A DNA stretch of 64,000 nt from the NCBI GenBank assembly GCA_964649825.1, contig CAZYQW010000147.1, positions 1-64,000 of the forward strand, in the 5' to 3' direction. The position numbers were made by a program, and so were the translations under genes. Below the pieces are notes generated by a model. It did no database searches and was not told the DNA's origin. It saw only the letters and a program-made list of their open reading frames with translations. This document shows, piece by piece, positions 49,432 to 58,349 of this stretch; the first letter of the stretch is position 1, and every line of letters starts with the position of its first letter. This DNA comes from CAZYQW01 sp964649825. GTDB lineage: Bacteria > Planctomycetota > B15-G4 > JADJEK01.

Positions 49432-51303
49432 TCAACGGACCCACTCGGCGAGCACACGAAAGCCCACGCTCGGTTTTGCGCTCGCCTTGTCGATGACGTC
49501 GCGATTGCTCGATCGACAGCCCTGATAGGACGTCGTCCAGCCCCCGCCCCGCGTCGGAGCCGCGTGCGCCGGCACCGGCGGGAGGCTCTTCGACGGCCGA
49601 CACCACTCACAGACGTTTCCGTGGAAATCGTGGAAACCCCATCGATTCGGACGGAGCTGACCGACGGTTTGCGGACCGTGCCGCGAGTTGCTTTCAAAGA
49701 ACGCGATCTCACGAAGGCGCTCAGAGAGTGGGCGGTAGTTCGGAGTGCCATCGACTTCGAACAGATTGATCGGCAGCGGAGACCCCGCGCGACAGACGTA
49801 CTCCCACTCGTCTTCATCCGGCAACCGGAAGACGAAGGGGAGGCCGGCGCTCTGTACGGCCGTCGAGAGGCTCGCACAGAAGGCCTCGGCTTCGTCGAAG
49901 GTCACGGAACGTGCCGGCTGTCGTTGTCGACTCGGAGGCGACGGGACCCGGTGCTGTGCGACGTAGTCGTACGTCGCCTGGGTGACCTCGACCTCGGCCA
50001 TGAGCTTGAAGGCGTCCATACGGTACGGGCGCGACGGTTCGTCAGCGGCGCTGGCGTCCGGATCGACTTCGGAACGACCCGCCACGCCGACCGTCGACGT
50101 GCCGAGGGAGCCCGTTCCCGGCGGGATCGGTGCCAACTTGAGCTCCCACGGTTGATCCGGCCACAGCGAGAGACCGCGTCCGTGTAATTTGGTCTTGAGC
50201 TTCAGAGCGAGTGCTGCGTCCTCGGACTTCGTCGCGATGTCGTAGAGCCACGGATCGACGGGTCCCGTCTTCTTGTCGAGTGCGTCGGCATAGCGCAAGA
50301 CGAGCGACCGGAGTTCGGTGGTCGTCAACGCCGCTCGCGTCTGAACGTCGCTCGTGGCCTCCCCTTTGGTGGATGCAAGGCGCAACACGATCGCGAGCTC
50401 TGATTGATTGCCGACCATCGCCTCGGCGATGGTCGGCCAGAGGTCGAGTTTGACGTACCCTTTGGCGTCCGTCTGGACGATGGTCGTCGATTCCGGCCGA
50501 TCCTCTACGAACCACTCGATCGACATGTCGGCTGCCGGGCGCGAGCCGACGTCGACGATCTCGTGGATCCCAAGCTCCGCGGGTGGTTCGGACGCCATCC
50601 CGGCTAACAGAACGACCGGCGTCGAGAAGCCCAGAGCGAGCGTGTCCATCGTCAAAGCGCTCGTCAACGTGACGGCGTCGGTTGCGGCGAGGACGGTTGC
50701 CGTCACGGCGTCCAAGGTCAATCCCGTCGCCAGGGTGGAGACGTCGAACGCGCCGAGCGAAGCCGTGATCGCGACGTCCGGTCCGAGGAGGGCGACGCTC
50801 ATCACGGTGTCGATCACGGGTGGGATGATGAAGAGGACCAAGCCCGACAGGTATAGAGGCGTCAATGCGGCCGCGACGTCGGTGTAACTGTCATTGTTGT
50901 AGGCGGCGTGCGTCACGGGAAAGACGTGGTCGCCGTGGTACCACTGCGTCAAGAGGAACGGATAGTGGCATGCCACGGGGAACAAGCCACCACCCCGGAG
51001 CCCGGTCAGAGGGAATGCATCGCTCTCGAACCACTTCTTGGTGAGGAAGATCGATTGCCAACCTCTCGTGGCCGATTCCTCGGAAGCGGAGAACGAGATT
51101 TCCGTGTCTTGCGTCGAGATGACGCGCTCCTCGGATACGTAGAGTCGACCGAGGGCCGGCCAGGCTCCAGCTCCGGTGACGCGCAAATCCTTGTTGAACG
51201 AAAGTGCGGCCGCGCGAACCTCGGGGACCGGGTTCGGCACGCTCTCGTGCTCGTACGCGAGATGGCAGCTCGTGAGCAGGAGCGCGAACGAGCACCGGGC
51301 CAT
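49432..51303 (-). CDS. SUMF1/FGE-fold lipoprotein with large N-terminal region
   Basis: 623 residues from an ATG that gives a lipoprotein signal (MARCSFALLLTSCHLAY, lipobox LTSC). An upstream ATG at 51399 would add 32 residues; neither start has a good ribosome binding site. Residues 20-290 are unrecognised and include a hydrophobic segment (LYLSGLVLFIIPPVID). Residues about 290-400 form a beta-rich domain. The C-terminal 190 residues are SUMF1-like: VTQATYDYVAQHRV, FVFRLPDEDEWEYVCRAGSP, WGFHDFHGNVCEWCRPSKSL and PTRGGGWTTSYQGCRSSNRD ending GFRVL. The last 40 residues are strikingly similar to those of the protein at 41229, indicating recent duplication. The second FGE active-site Cys is missing. 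Confidence 0.85.
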   Translation of the reverse strand: MARCSFALLLTSCHLAYEHESVPNPVPEVRAAALSFNKDLRVTGAGAWPALGRLYVSEERVISTQDTEISFSASEESATRGWQSIFLTKKWFESDAFPLTGLRGGGLFPVACHYPFLLTQWYHGDHVFPVTHAAYNNDSYTDVAAALTPLYLSGLVLFIIPPVIDTVMSVALLGPDVAITASLGAFDVSTLATGLTLDAVTATVLAATDAVTLTSALTMDTLALGFSTPVVLLAGMASEPPAELGIHEIVDVGSRPAADMSIEWFVEDRPESTTIVQTDAKGYVKLDLWPTIAEAMVGNQSELAIVLRLASTKGEATSDVQTRAALTTTELRSLVLRYADALDKKTGPVDPWLYDIATKSEDAALALKLKTKLHGRGLSLWPDQPWELKLAPIPPGTGSLGTSTVGVAGRSEVDPDASAADEPSRPYRMDAFKLMAEVEVTQATYDYVAQHRVPSPPSRQRQPARSVTFDEAEAFCASLSTAVQSAGLPFVFRLPDEDEWEYVCRAGSPLPINLFEVDGTPNYRPLSERLREIAFFESNSRHGPQTVGQLRPNRWGFHDFHGNVCEWCRPSKSLPPVPAHAAPTRGGGWTTSYQGCRSSNRDVIDKASAKPSVGFRVLAEWVR

Positions 51304-52124
51304 GTGTCTGGTTCGACCCGCGCGACGAGGCGGGGCGAATTCTCGGAACGACGTCGTCGCTCGCACCAGCACGTCGCGCGTTGTGCGGTACATTTCCATG
51401 AGGGTTCGCCGGAACTATCGCGACTCCATGTGGCTGTGAACGATCCATGACGAACGTCACGGGTCGATCGACTGCACGACGCCGTCGTCAAGGGTTCTCG
51501 ATCGAATCCGTAACACGTCGAGCGGGCGGCGCGGGTTCTCACTGACAGGAACGATGTCGCTTGTGGAACCCGCCGCCTTTTCTTGACCGAGACGTTCGAT
51601 TCCGTCGCACAGAGGAAGCGGGCATTGATTCGACGGCCAAACTCCTGTTGCGCTCTGCGGCCGCTGATCCCGGGGCCGCTGGTAAAGAGGGCTCGATCGG
51701 CGGCGACGGTGTCGCGGCGGCGCGACGTGGGCTCGCCGCGGTCACAGCCACGGCGCGGCGGATGCCGCGGAATGCCGCCGCAGGGGATCGCGGCCGAGCT
51801 TGGCGGGTACCTGCACGCCCGGTCCGGTCGGGGTTGTCGCCGTTGCATTTGTCGATCTCGAGGTCGCTGCCGATCGACGTCAAGGTGAACGCGACGCCGT
51901 TGTCGCCGTTCGCGCGCTTCGGGACGACTGTCGAGTCACGCTCCACTGGTCGACATCGAGGTCGTCGGCGCCGCCGCCCGTCGCGATCGAGAGGCGCCGA
52001 TGGTGGGACACGACTGGATGACGGCCTCGTGGTCCCTTGCCGAGCCGCACGTCGACGCGCGACGTGGAATGGAACCTAGACCCCATTCCTTGCATGGGAT
52101 CGGCGATTCCCATGGGTCAGCCGG
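51304..52124 (-). other. Gene-poor stretch with possible coding remnants
   Basis: No intact gene was recognised. On the minus strand two protein-like stretches lie in different frames, one around 51940-52080 (RVDVRLGKGPRGR ... GGGADDLDVDQW) and one around 51820-51930 (NGDNGVAFTLTSIGSDLEID), so a small decayed gene broken by an indel is possible. The remaining sequence gives only Arg/Ser-rich translations. A promoter for the minus-strand SUMF1 run would have to be here, but I cannot place it. Confidence 0.35.
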
Positions 52125-52853
52125 TCAGCGGTTGATCGCGAGCTCGCGTTCGAGCCGTGAGCGGTACGCCACCGACTCGTCGCGCCGGCCGAGGAACTCG
52201 AACGAGAGCGCGAGCTGGTAGAGGGCCTCGCAGCGCGCGCTGCGCGTCGCCTCCTTGAGACGGAGCACCTCGTGCGCGGCCTCCGTCACTTCGGACCACT
52301 CGCCGCGTCGCGTCCGCTGGATGGTGCGGATCATGCGCACATCGTGGGCCATCGTCGTCGGGGACACGATCGTGGGTTGCGGCGTCGGCGAAAGACCCGA
52401 CGTCAGCGCCGAGCCGTAGGCCATGAGGCCGACGCCGATCAGGTGGTGGATCGGATCGCGGGACATGGCCGGAGGATCCTCTTCGATCGCCTCATCCACG
52501 TCGACCACGCCGACCGTCTCGTCTACCGCGACCGCGACTTCGCCGGCACTCTCGGATCGATGGGCGCGATGGTCGCCATGGTCGAGGGGCGACGGGTCGA
52601 AGCGGAACGAGGCGCCGACGGCGATCAGGAAGAACGCCGCCGCCGCGTACGCCAAGGGCGCGGGTCGGAGGACTCGCCAACCGCGCCGGCGCCGTGACGG
52701 CATGGCGGGAGTCACCGTCGACCACGCGTCCTTCATCCAGCGCAAGGTGGCCTGGGTTCGCGGATCGGCCTCGTCCAGCCGGTCGCCCCGTTCGGGAGGC
52801 TCGACGGCCCGCCATGCCTCTCGGAGGCGCTCGATGGCATCTCGATCGTTCAT
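52125..52853 (-). CDS. Single-pass membrane protein, probable anti-sigma factor
   Basis: 242 residues. The N-terminal 65 residues are soluble and helical (DAIERLREAWRAVEP), then a membrane helix (LAYAAAAFFLIAVGASF, about 67-83) precedes an acidic periplasmic part (GVVDVDEAIEEDPP) and helices (CEALYQLALSFEFLGRRDES) that resemble a TPR pair. The start overlaps the stop of the ECF sigma factor by four bases (ATGA), which is the usual arrangement for a sigma factor and its membrane-bound regulator. No zinc-binding anti-sigma motif (HxxxCxxC) is present, so the assignment depends on topology and gene order. Confidence 0.65.
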   Translation of the reverse strand: MNDRDAIERLREAWRAVEPPERGDRLDEADPRTQATLRWMKDAWSTVTPAMPSRRRRGWRVLRPAPLAYAAAAFFLIAVGASFRFDPSPLDHGDHRAHRSESAGEVAVAVDETVGVVDVDEAIEEDPPAMSRDPIHHLIGVGLMAYGSALTSGLSPTPQPTIVSPTTMAHDVRMIRTIQRTRRGEWSEVTEAAHEVLRLKEATRSARCEALYQLALSFEFLGRRDESVAYRSRLERELAINR

Positions 52854-53440
52854 GATGAAAGACCTCCACCTCCTCCGGCGCGGGCGACCTCGGGAATCCG
52901 GTGGCCGAGGATCGTGCGCAGCCGCCGCCGCGCCAACGAGAGGAGCGACCGCACCGTCCCCTCGGTGATCCCCAGGACCTCCGCGACATCGGGGCTCTCC
53001 GCCCCTTCCAAGTCGCGCAACACGAACACTTCGCGCTCCCGATCCGTCAACTTCGCCAGGCTCTCGCGCAGAATCGTGTGCACCTCGGCCGCGGCGGCGA
53101 CGTCGTGGGGGTCGGGCAGGAGATCGAGGTCGGTCACCGCGGCCGACTCCTCGGCCCGTCTCCGGGTCGCCCGACGCCGCAACCGGTCGCGGCAGAGGTT
53201 GGCCGCGACGGTGTTGCGCCAGGTGGTGAACCGACGCGACGGATCGAATGCCGCCAACCGATCGATCAACTGGAGCATGGCGTCCTGCGCCACGTCCTCG
53301 GCTTCCGCCTCGTCGGCCAGGAAGCCGAAGCAGAGGCGGAAGACGCGGGGATGCTCACGTCGATAGAACTCGTCCTGGGCGGCGGAGTCGCCGGCCAGGA
53401 CGCGCTCCAGCAACGGATCGTGGCTGAGGTCCGGTGTCAT
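52850..53440 (-). CDS. ECF RNA polymerase sigma factor
   Basis: 196 residues. Region 2 is recognisable in RREHPRVFRLCFGFLADEAE, AEDVAQDAMLQLID and FTTWRNTVAANLCRDRLRRR. Region 4 is LTDREREVFVLRDLEGAESP, DVAEVLGITEGTVRSLLSLA and RRRLRTIL, a canonical helix-turn-helix. The start (MTPDLSHDPLLERVLAGD) is chosen by domain length; longer in-frame extensions read as antisense of the next gene. It is coupled to the putative anti-sigma gene downstream. The divergent beta-helix gene starts about 220 bp away and may be a target (inference). Confidence 0.92.
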   Translation of the reverse strand: MTPDLSHDPLLERVLAGDSAAQDEFYRREHPRVFRLCFGFLADEAEAEDVAQDAMLQLIDRLAAFDPSRRFTTWRNTVAANLCRDRLRRRATRRRAEESAAVTDLDLLPDPHDVAAAAEVHTILRESLAKLTDREREVFVLRDLEGAESPDVAEVLGITEGTVRSLLSLARRRLRTILGHRIPEVARAGGGGGLSS

Positions 53441-53661
53441 GTCTCTGGGGAGAGTACGGCGGTCGACCGCCGGGCGCTGAAGGGAAAATCGAGCCCTGGC
53501 GTTCGACGAACGAGCGGAACCGACCCACGGGAACGTGGGATTGCTTATTCTCGTCGACTCTCTTCGATCCGCGTTACGAATCTCGTTTCGCTGCGTCCCT
53601 CGTGCACGCGATCGGTCCCGCTCACGACATTCGAGCCGTACGCGCACGCAAAGGAGGAGTC

Positions 53662-54966
53662 ATGCGACGACGTCCCTGGTCACTCGTTTCCGCCGGTGGA
53701 GCACTCGTGCTCCTCTCGTCGATCCTCGCCGGCCGCACGCCGGCCGCGGTGATCGTCGTCGACGCGGCGGGGGGAGGAGCGTACACCTCGATCCAGCCGG
53801 CGGTGGACGCGGCGGTGGACGGCGACATCCTGTTCGTCCGCGCCGGCACCTACGCGGGCTTCTCGATCGTCGACAAGTCCCTCGTCGTGTCGATCGACCC
53901 GCCGGTCGGTTTCGACCAAGTGAAGGTCGACGGCGTGACCGAGGTCCGCTCGCTCTCGCCGGGCAAGACCGTCCAGCTCAGCTTCCTCACCGGCAAGAGC
54001 CTGCCGTATGCACCGACGTCCCACGCGCTCGTCGTCGACAACTGCCAGGGGCACGTGCGTGTCCAGGCGTGCCGGTTCACGGGAATCCCGGGAAGCAGCT
54101 CCTCGAACGGCGCAGACGGGACGGCGGGGGCTCGAGTGATCAACTCCGCCGACGTGCTCTTCGTGGGTTGCCAGCTCTTCGGTGGCTATGCCGCCAACGT
54201 CCCGCCCTGCGACGGGACTGGCGGGACCGCGTTCGGCGGGCGGGGCGGCGACGGGCTGCACGCGACCGGCTCGTCGGTGGTCGTGTACGACTCGCTCGTG
54301 CGCGGGGGCAAGGGCGGCGAGGGCTGCTTCGTGGGAGGGTTCGGCGGCGACGGAGGGCGGCTGGAGACGACGACGCTCTTCACGTCGAACACCAAGTGGG
54401 AGGGAGGCGGCGGCCAGTGGGCGATCGAGTACATCGGCTGCGGCTTCGTCGGCGGCGACGGCGGCGACGGTCTCCACGTGGACGCGGGCTCGACCGCGCG
54501 CGTACTCGACTGCGACCTCATCGCCGGTGCGCCCGGGCCGCCCGCCCTGTGCAACGTCGCGGGCAACCCGGGGCAGACGTTCGCGGGCGCGGGAACCGTG
54601 ACGCTGCTCGGCGGCGTTGCGCGTGCGTTCAACACGGCCAAGTCGGCGCACGAGGGCCAATCGATCCTGCTGCAGTTCGCCGGGATCGCGGGCGACACGG
54701 CGTTCCTGTTCCTCTCGACGTCGACCGGCGCCCAGGCCATAGATCCCTGGAGCGGAGTGTTCCTGCTTGGCTCTCCGTTGATCGGCCCGCTTCTGGCCGG
54801 GGTCGTTCCCGCGGGAGGCTACTTCGAGTTCAACGTCACCGTGCCGCAGCTCCCGACCGGTCTGCTCGGCGCCGGCGTGTACGAGCAGGCGATCTTCGTC
54901 GACGCCGTCGGCAACGTCAGGATCGGCAGCCCGGGCTACCTGACGATCTTCGACGCGTCGCTCTGA
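53662..54966 (+). CDS. Secreted parallel beta-helix protein with C-terminal module
   Basis: 434 residues with a strong ribosome binding site, AAGGAGGAG, just before the ATG. A signal peptide (MRRRPWSLVSAGGALVLLSS) is followed by the pectate-lyase-like start VDAAGGGAYTSIQPAVDAAV with the run DGDILFVRAGTY. Next come coils of a right-handed beta-helix with Gly-rich turns (GGRGGDGLHATGSSVVVYDS, GGDGGDGLHVDAGSTARVLD). No lyase catalytic residues were recognised, so it is probably structural or carbohydrate-binding. The last 120 residues share a module with the TIGR03790 protein at 12926 (EGQSILLQFAGIAGDTAFLF). It is divergent from an ECF sigma factor. Confidence 0.82.
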   Translation: MRRRPWSLVSAGGALVLLSSILAGRTPAAVIVVDAAGGGAYTSIQPAVDAAVDGDILFVRAGTYAGFSIVDKSLVVSIDPPVGFDQVKVDGVTEVRSLSPGKTVQLSFLTGKSLPYAPTSHALVVDNCQGHVRVQACRFTGIPGSSSSNGADGTAGARVINSADVLFVGCQLFGGYAANVPPCDGTGGTAFGGRGGDGLHATGSSVVVYDSLVRGGKGGEGCFVGGFGGDGGRLETTTLFTSNTKWEGGGGQWAIEYIGCGFVGGDGGDGLHVDAGSTARVLDCDLIAGAPGPPALCNVAGNPGQTFAGAGTVTLLGGVARAFNTAKSAHEGQSILLQFAGIAGDTAFLFLSTSTGAQAIDPWSGVFLLGSPLIGPLLAGVVPAGGYFEFNVTVPQLPTGLLGAGVYEQAIFVDAVGNVRIGSPGYLTIFDASL

Positions 54967-55047
54967 CCCGCTGACCCGCCGCGCCCGCGCCGCGACTCGC
55001 CCCGATGACGGCGGCCGCCGCACGGCGCGGGGTGGTGCGCGGTCGCG

Positions 55048-58000
55048 CTACTGCAGCGTCACCTCCAACCCGTTCGTCGTCGAGAGCCCGAGCGCGGAGC
55101 CGGCGTCCACCACCAAGGCCTGCGTCGTCAGCGTTCCGACCGGAGTGCCGGGCGGGAGCGTGGTCGTCAGCGAGAAGCCTCCGTCGCCCGGTCCGCCCGC
55201 CGCGAGCGGGATCGGCCCGAACGTCGGCGCGAGGAGCGGGGCGACGAGCAGGTTGCAGCCGCCGCCGATCGGGGTCGCCCCTGGCAGCAGGCCGAAGACG
55301 AGGAACGCGTTCGACCCGCCGAGCCCGTGATCGATCGCGAACGTCACCATTCCGTTCGCGCTGGCGCAGCCCGACAGCGACAGCGCCGGCACGATTCCGA
55401 GCGAGCCGCCGCAGCCGTCGCCGTAGGCGGTCGCGCCGCCGCACCCGGGGACGCTGAGCGCGTCCGCCGGGTCGGACCCGGCGTCCTGCTCGTCCTGATC
55501 GAACGCGCCATCCTCGTCGCGATCGACGCCGAGCCGCACTTCCGAGCCGTCCGCGACGACCGTCCAGGTGATGGGGCTTCCTGGCGTCGGGAGGAGCTTG
55601 ACCTGCGCGGTCGTCAAGGTCTCGGAGGCGCGGTCGGTCTGGAACTGACCGCTCCCGGCGTAGACCGCGCCGCGAGGGAGACCGCCGATCGTGCCCTTCA
55701 CGACGAGTCCGGCCGCGCCGGCGTCGGCGAGTGCGACCATCGAGTCGATCAGCGCGAGCTGACCCGGCGCCGGGTTCGCGCCGTCCGCCATCGTCGTCTG
55801 CCGGCCGACCGCCGCGTGCGTGTCCTGGCTGGCGACGGCGGGAGGTTCGAGGAACGGCCCGCCGTACGGCAGGTCGGAGCCGGAGAACGCGAGCATGAAC
55901 GCGACCAGATCCGCCAGCATCTGCTCGTTCGAGACCACGAAGAACGGCTCGGAGATGAACTGCGCGAGGGTGTCGACGCCGCCGTCGTGCGTGAACCCGA
56001 ACCCGGCGAGGTTGCGTTTCGCGCTCGTGTCGAAGCCGACCTTCTCGTGCATGTTCCGCAAGTGCGGGATCTTCATCGTCACGTTCGTCGACGGATCGAC
56101 CGAGACGAGCGCCAAGTGCTTCTCTCCCATCGGTCCCGTCGGGAACGGCTGGAACTGACCGCCGACCAACTGGTGGTTCGTGCCGAGGCCGGTCGGCAGG
56201 GTGTGGCAGGTGGAGCATGCGAGCCCGCCCGCGTCGAGCAGGAACGGCGGGCGGAAGCGCGCGAGTCCGGCCTGCGCGTTGCCGTTCGGGAGCGGCGTCC
56301 CCTTCGCCGAGAACTTCCCGGCGCTGGCGTGACCGCTCAGGTCGACGTTCGTCGGGAGCGAGTTGTCGAAGTTCCGGTACGGGTTGGGCGGGAAGTGGAT
56401 CGTCGCGAGGAAGTCCTCGAACGCCTGCATCTCGCCCGCCGTGAGCGGAGCGTCGTCGCCGAGGAGGTTCGTGAACGCGGGATTGAACTCCTCGATGCCG
56501 TCGCGGTCGCCGCGCCAGTGATGCGGCTCCTTGCCGATGATGTCCTGGAGGGTCTGCGTCGTCATCGGCCCCTTCATCGGGTGCCAGTCCTGGAACCCGG
56601 AGTTCAAGCCCGGCACGTTGGCCCCGAGGTTCTGGCCGCTCTCGTCCTTCATCGTCCCCTGCGGATCGCCGAGGTCCCAGGCCAGCCGGTCCATGCGCGC
56701 ATCGACGTGGCACGACGCGCAGGAGACCTGGCCGAGCCCCGACGTGCGGTGGGTGTCGTAGAGGAAGGGCCGGCCGGCGCGGATCGCGTCCGGCGTCGGA
56801 TCGAAGAAGCTCGTCTCGGCGACCTCGAGGTCGATCGTGGCGTCGATCGTGGAGATCGACGCCGAGAATCGGTTCAGCACGTAGACGTACGGCAGCGCCG
56901 GGTGGTGGCGCAGCCCCGTCGGGCCGGCGCCGACCTCGATCGTGGCGCCCGATACCGCACGGGCCCCGGTCGCATCGATCGCCACCACGTTGTTCGATCC
57001 CATTCCGGTCACGAAGCCGCGGGTTCCGCTCGGGTTCCAACAGATGCCGCGCGGGTCGCCGATCGACTTGTCGCGATCGCTCTGCGGGGCCGTCGACGTC
57101 GCGTACGTCAGGTGGTCGTTCAGGTCGACGTCGCCGAGCACGGAGAGAGTCTGCGCCTGCACGCGCGCGGCCTTCACGCGCACGAACGTGCCGTTCACGT
57201 TCGGCTCGAAGCGGATCTCGTTCGTCGCGTCGGTGCCGACGACGATGACGTCGCCGCTCAGCGGGTGCACGGCGAGCGCCATGTTGACGTTCATGAGCGC
57301 CGTGACGTAGCGGATCGCGAGGGTGTCGGCGTTCACTTCGGCCACGTCGTGGTCGTTCAGGAGCCAGCCGACCGGCCGGCCCGACAGCGCCGCGTTCGCG
57401 CCGCTCACCACGCTCGTCCAGTCGCCCTGGTTGTCGTCGATCCAGTTGTCCTGCCCGTTCCGGCGGACGATCAACCCCACCTTCGGGGGAGCGGGAAGAG
57501 CCGGTTGGATCGGCGGCGAGAACGCGACCCCCTGGTTCGGCGGCGGGTTCTGGCCGCCGTAGGGGCCGCTCGGATGGCTGACGACGTTCGGGGGGAACGC
57601 CCCGGCCTGGGTGCCGCCCCCGCCGAGGATCGTCGTGTCGTTCCCCGACTCGAAGATCGCGGCGTAGACGGTCGATCCGTCGGGGCTCACCGCGAGCGCG
57701 CGCGGGTCCTCACCGAGCAGCGTGAGCTCGACGGGGGCGGCCGCGAGCTGGCTGGGATCGAACACCTGGACGCGATTCACCTGCGAGCAGGTGACGAACG
57801 CGCGGCCGAGGCTCCCGGCGAACACGACGTCGGCCGGCTCGTCGGCGGTCGCGAGCGTGGCGATGACGCGGTTCGTCGCGAGGTCGACGACGCTGACGCT
57901 GTCGGAGAGGTGGTTCACCACCCACGCCTCGTCGTTGCCACGCGCGCGCACGGAGACCGGCTCGACGCCGACCGCGATCGACGCCCGATGCACGAGCTTC

Positions 58001-58182
58001 GGACCGACGACGTCGAAGACCTCGAGCCGATCGTCGGGGGTATTCACGGCCAACAGCGTCGACCCGTCCGGGGTCAGGTCGAGCGGGCTGACGTGCGGTG
58101 TCTCCCAGTTCACGAACGACTGGGACGACGCGAACGAGGCCGAGACGCAGAAGAGCAACGCGACGAGTGCGAGCGTACGCAA
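55048..58182 (-). CDS. Secreted beta-propeller and di-haem cytochrome c protein with C-terminal module
   Basis: 1044 residues. The TTG start is chosen because AAGGAGG lies five bases upstream and it directly opens the signal peptide (LRTLALVALLFCVSASFASS). Residues 25-450 are YVTN-type beta-propeller blades (LTPDGSTLLAVNTPDDRLEV, AWVVNHLSDSVSVVDLATNR). Residues about 480-880 resemble MauG/cytochrome c peroxidase-like proteins with two haem c sites: CASCH (C488) and CSTCH (C656). A calcium-binding-like RDEDGAFDQDEQDAGSDP lies just before the end module. Residues 913-1044 are the same Cys-containing module as on the SBBP protein (YGDGCGGS ... TTNGLEVTLQ). It could oxidise a substrate or carry electrons outside the inner membrane. 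Confidence 0.88.
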   Translation of the reverse strand: MRTLALVALLFCVSASFASSQSFVNWETPHVSPLDLTPDGSTLLAVNTPDDRLEVFDVVGPKLVHRASIAVGVEPVSVRARGNDEAWVVNHLSDSVSVVDLATNRVIATLATADEPADVVFAGSLGRAFVTCSQVNRVQVFDPSQLAAAPVELTLLGEDPRALAVSPDGSTVYAAIFESGNDTTILGGGGTQAGAFPPNVVSHPSGPYGGQNPPPNQGVAFSPPIQPALPAPPKVGLIVRRNGQDNWIDDNQGDWTSVVSGANAALSGRPVGWLLNDHDVAEVNADTLAIRYVTALMNVNMALAVHPLSGDVIVVGTDATNEIRFEPNVNGTFVRVKAARVQAQTLSVLGDVDLNDHLTYATSTAPQSDRDKSIGDPRGICWNPSGTRGFVTGMGSNNVVAIDATGARAVSGATIEVGAGPTGLRHHPALPYVYVLNRFSASISTIDATIDLEVAETSFFDPTPDAIRAGRPFLYDTHRTSGLGQVSCASCHVDARMDRLAWDLGDPQGTMKDESGQNLGANVPGLNSGFQDWHPMKGPMTTQTLQDIIGKEPHHWRGDRDGIEEFNPAFTNLLGDDAPLTAGEMQAFEDFLATIHFPPNPYRNFDNSLPTNVDLSGHASAGKFSAKGTPLPNGNAQAGLARFRPPFLLDAGGLACSTCHTLPTGLGTNHQLVGGQFQPFPTGPMGEKHLALVSVDPSTNVTMKIPHLRNMHEKVGFDTSAKRNLAGFGFTHDGGVDTLAQFISEPFFVVSNEQMLADLVAFMLAFSGSDLPYGGPFLEPPAVASQDTHAAVGRQTTMADGANPAPGQLALIDSMVALADAGAAGLVVKGTIGGLPRGAVYAGSGQFQTDRASETLTTAQVKLLPTPGSPITWTVVADGSEVRLGVDRDEDGAFDQDEQDAGSDPADALSVPGCGGATAYGDGCGGSLGIVPALSLSGCASANGMVTFAIDHGLGGSNAFLVFGLLPGATPIGGGCNLLVAPLLAPTFGPIPLAAGGPGDGGFSLTTTLPPGTPVGTLTTQALVVDAGSALGLSTTNGLEVTLQ

Positions 58183-58349
58183 GACAACCTCCTTCTCCGT
58201 GGATGCGACCGGCGCCGTGGATCGGCGACGGCGCGGCGGCCCAGGGAGCACCGCGGTCCGGCCGCGAGTTCGCGAATTCCTGGCTACGAACGGACGCGTA
58301 CATCCTAGACTGCCCCGCTTTGCACGCGGCTTGGATCGTGGGGGTACGG

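Noticed and set aside
41229..51303. Active formylglycine-generating enzymes that would mature sulfatases.
   Set aside because: None of the three SUMF1-fold proteins has both active-site Cys residues, and no sulfatase gene is in the window.
51539..51946. A small minus-strand gene with stretch NGDNGVAFTLTSIGSDLEID.
   Set aside because: The surrounding translation is Arg/Ala-rich, the start is inside another frame's similar remnant, and no ribosome binding site is present; kept only as a possible decayed gene.
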